64,000 nucleotides of DNA from Seminavis robusta (lineage: Eukaryota > Bacillariophyta > Bacillariophyceae > Naviculales > Naviculaceae), in NCBI GenBank assembly GCA_903772945.1, contig CAICTM010000391.1, positions 1-64,000 of the forward strand, in the 5' to 3' direction. Positions 63,285-64,000 of the stretch are shown here, one piece after another. Numbering within the stretch: position 1 is the first letter of the stretch; every line of letters starts with the position of its first letter. Position numbers and translations under genes: made by a program. A model generated the notes under the pieces. The model did not search any database. It worked only from the letters and a program-made list of their open reading frames with translations, and was not told where the DNA came from.

Positions 63285-64000
63285 TGGATTCGCCCCCTGA
63301 AAAGGGTTACGGAAGGCACGACATCATTCGGAAAAGGAGAACATATAAATTAAAGTGCGGGGCACACACCGGAGATTGGATGTAGAAAAGTGCGTCGCAC
63401 GACAATCCTACAGGATCATGCTTGTATGGTGAAATCTTATGTCAAAGCGTAGCGTAAACTTGTGCCAGCTACTGGGCATTATAGTCGAGCCGTAAGCCCT
63501 TGTATTGACTCGGTCTTGTGAAGGACCTGTGCTTGGCTGACCGAAACGGTTCGATACTGATGAAGCGATCATAAGTACATTCGTTGACATAGGGTGGACA
63601 GGAACAGCGTTCAGGGTTCCCTATACCGGTTTTTCTGGATACAGTCGCTTGCGACGTTCCTTAATGATTTACGGTTGGCTTGAAAAAGGAGTGTGAGCTG
63701 TCACTATCGCTGCCGTAATGACTGCGGACGTAAGTCTCATGCTTCATTGCCGCGAGAAGTCTTCCGATCCTCCGGCCGGCGGAACTCACCCTTCGCACCC
63801 ATTGACAACCGGTCATGGAAACTGAGTAACCCAAGCTGACAAAACGGGATGGTTACTCTGTCTGCTGTCTTGGAGCTGACCTTGGTAGTTCATTGTCCAA
63901 TGAATCCACGAAATTCCTTCCTGTTGGTAGGAAAAGCAATAGCTGGATACGCCTCTATTATTTTTTTTAGTTAAGGGTTGGATTCTTTCTCGAGTAGTCC
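63285..64000. other. Non-coding, no gene seen
   Basis: No frame above 60 codons with sense. GC-richer than other spacers, with several short inverted repeats such as CCGGCCGG near 63774. It may be the outer part of the adjacent element or an unknown non-coding sequence. The window ends here. Confidence 0.35.

Noticed and set aside
1-64000. CRISPR arrays, rRNA or tRNA genes, bacterial operons
   Set aside because: No regular repeat-spacer array, no rRNA blocks and no tRNA cloverleaf that I could support by eye; gene layout is eukaryotic.

Overview
The window looks like nuclear DNA of a diatom (pennate type is my guess; no species claimed). Reasons: genes are densely packed on both strands with short GT-AG introns (about 70-150 bp). 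Two proteins carry plastid presequences of the secondary-plastid kind: an exact ASAF cleavage motif in a Psb34-like photosystem II protein, and an F-type cleavage site plus a twin-arginine lumen signal in an FKBP. The gene families (HSF with a glutamine-rich tail, DUF6824 proteins, class C GPCRs with a coiled-coil tail, ankyrin/LRR-like proteins) are typical of diatoms. Spacers are rich in CTAGCTAG and TACCGGTA words.

Layout. 0-4 kb: a transposon-like fragment, a class IV aminotransferase and a two-domain aspartate decarboxylase. 4-9 kb: a short-motif repeat cluster, a J-domain protein with an interrupted frame, and a Cys-rich secreted protein with an interrupted frame. 10-18 kb: a rhodopsin-like/PAS membrane protein, a thylakoid-lumen FKBP, a second Cys-rich secreted protein and a glutathione transferase with an in-frame TGA. 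17.9-18.3 kb: a small element bounded by inverted repeats. 20-30 kb: a membrane cyclophilin, a four-exon DUF6824 glutamine-rich regulator, a GNAT acetyltransferase and a basic unknown protein. 30-47 kb: Psb34-like protein, histone H2A, two ankyrin/LRR-like paralogues, a class C GPCR, Clp1 and an RDD membrane protein. 47-59 kb: an Smr-UIM protein, an HSF transcription factor and a large fusion of two PARP-like domains, RING, Deltex C-terminal domain and bromodomain. 59-64 kb: a LINE-like fragment, two inverted copies of a 0.4-kb repeat and a tyrosine-recombinase ORF, all looking old.

There is no operon logic. Genes are single units and several pairs are divergent (FKBP/Cys-rich at 15.05-15.45 kb, H2A/ankyrin at 33.0-33.4 kb). 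The candidates for something undescribed are: (1) the rhodopsin-like 8-TM domain fused to PAS at 10-13.5 kb, with retinal lysine and both counterion carboxylates in place; (2) the PARP-like x2 / RING / Deltex / bromodomain protein at 55-58.8 kb; (3) the tandem PanD protein in which the two halves keep complementary active-site residues; (4) the Smr-nuclease protein with about five ubiquitin-interacting motifs.

A caution: at least five host genes carry single-base breaks, one in a G run and others in repeats. These may be assembly errors rather than real lesions. All homology calls are from reading the sequence; no search was run.
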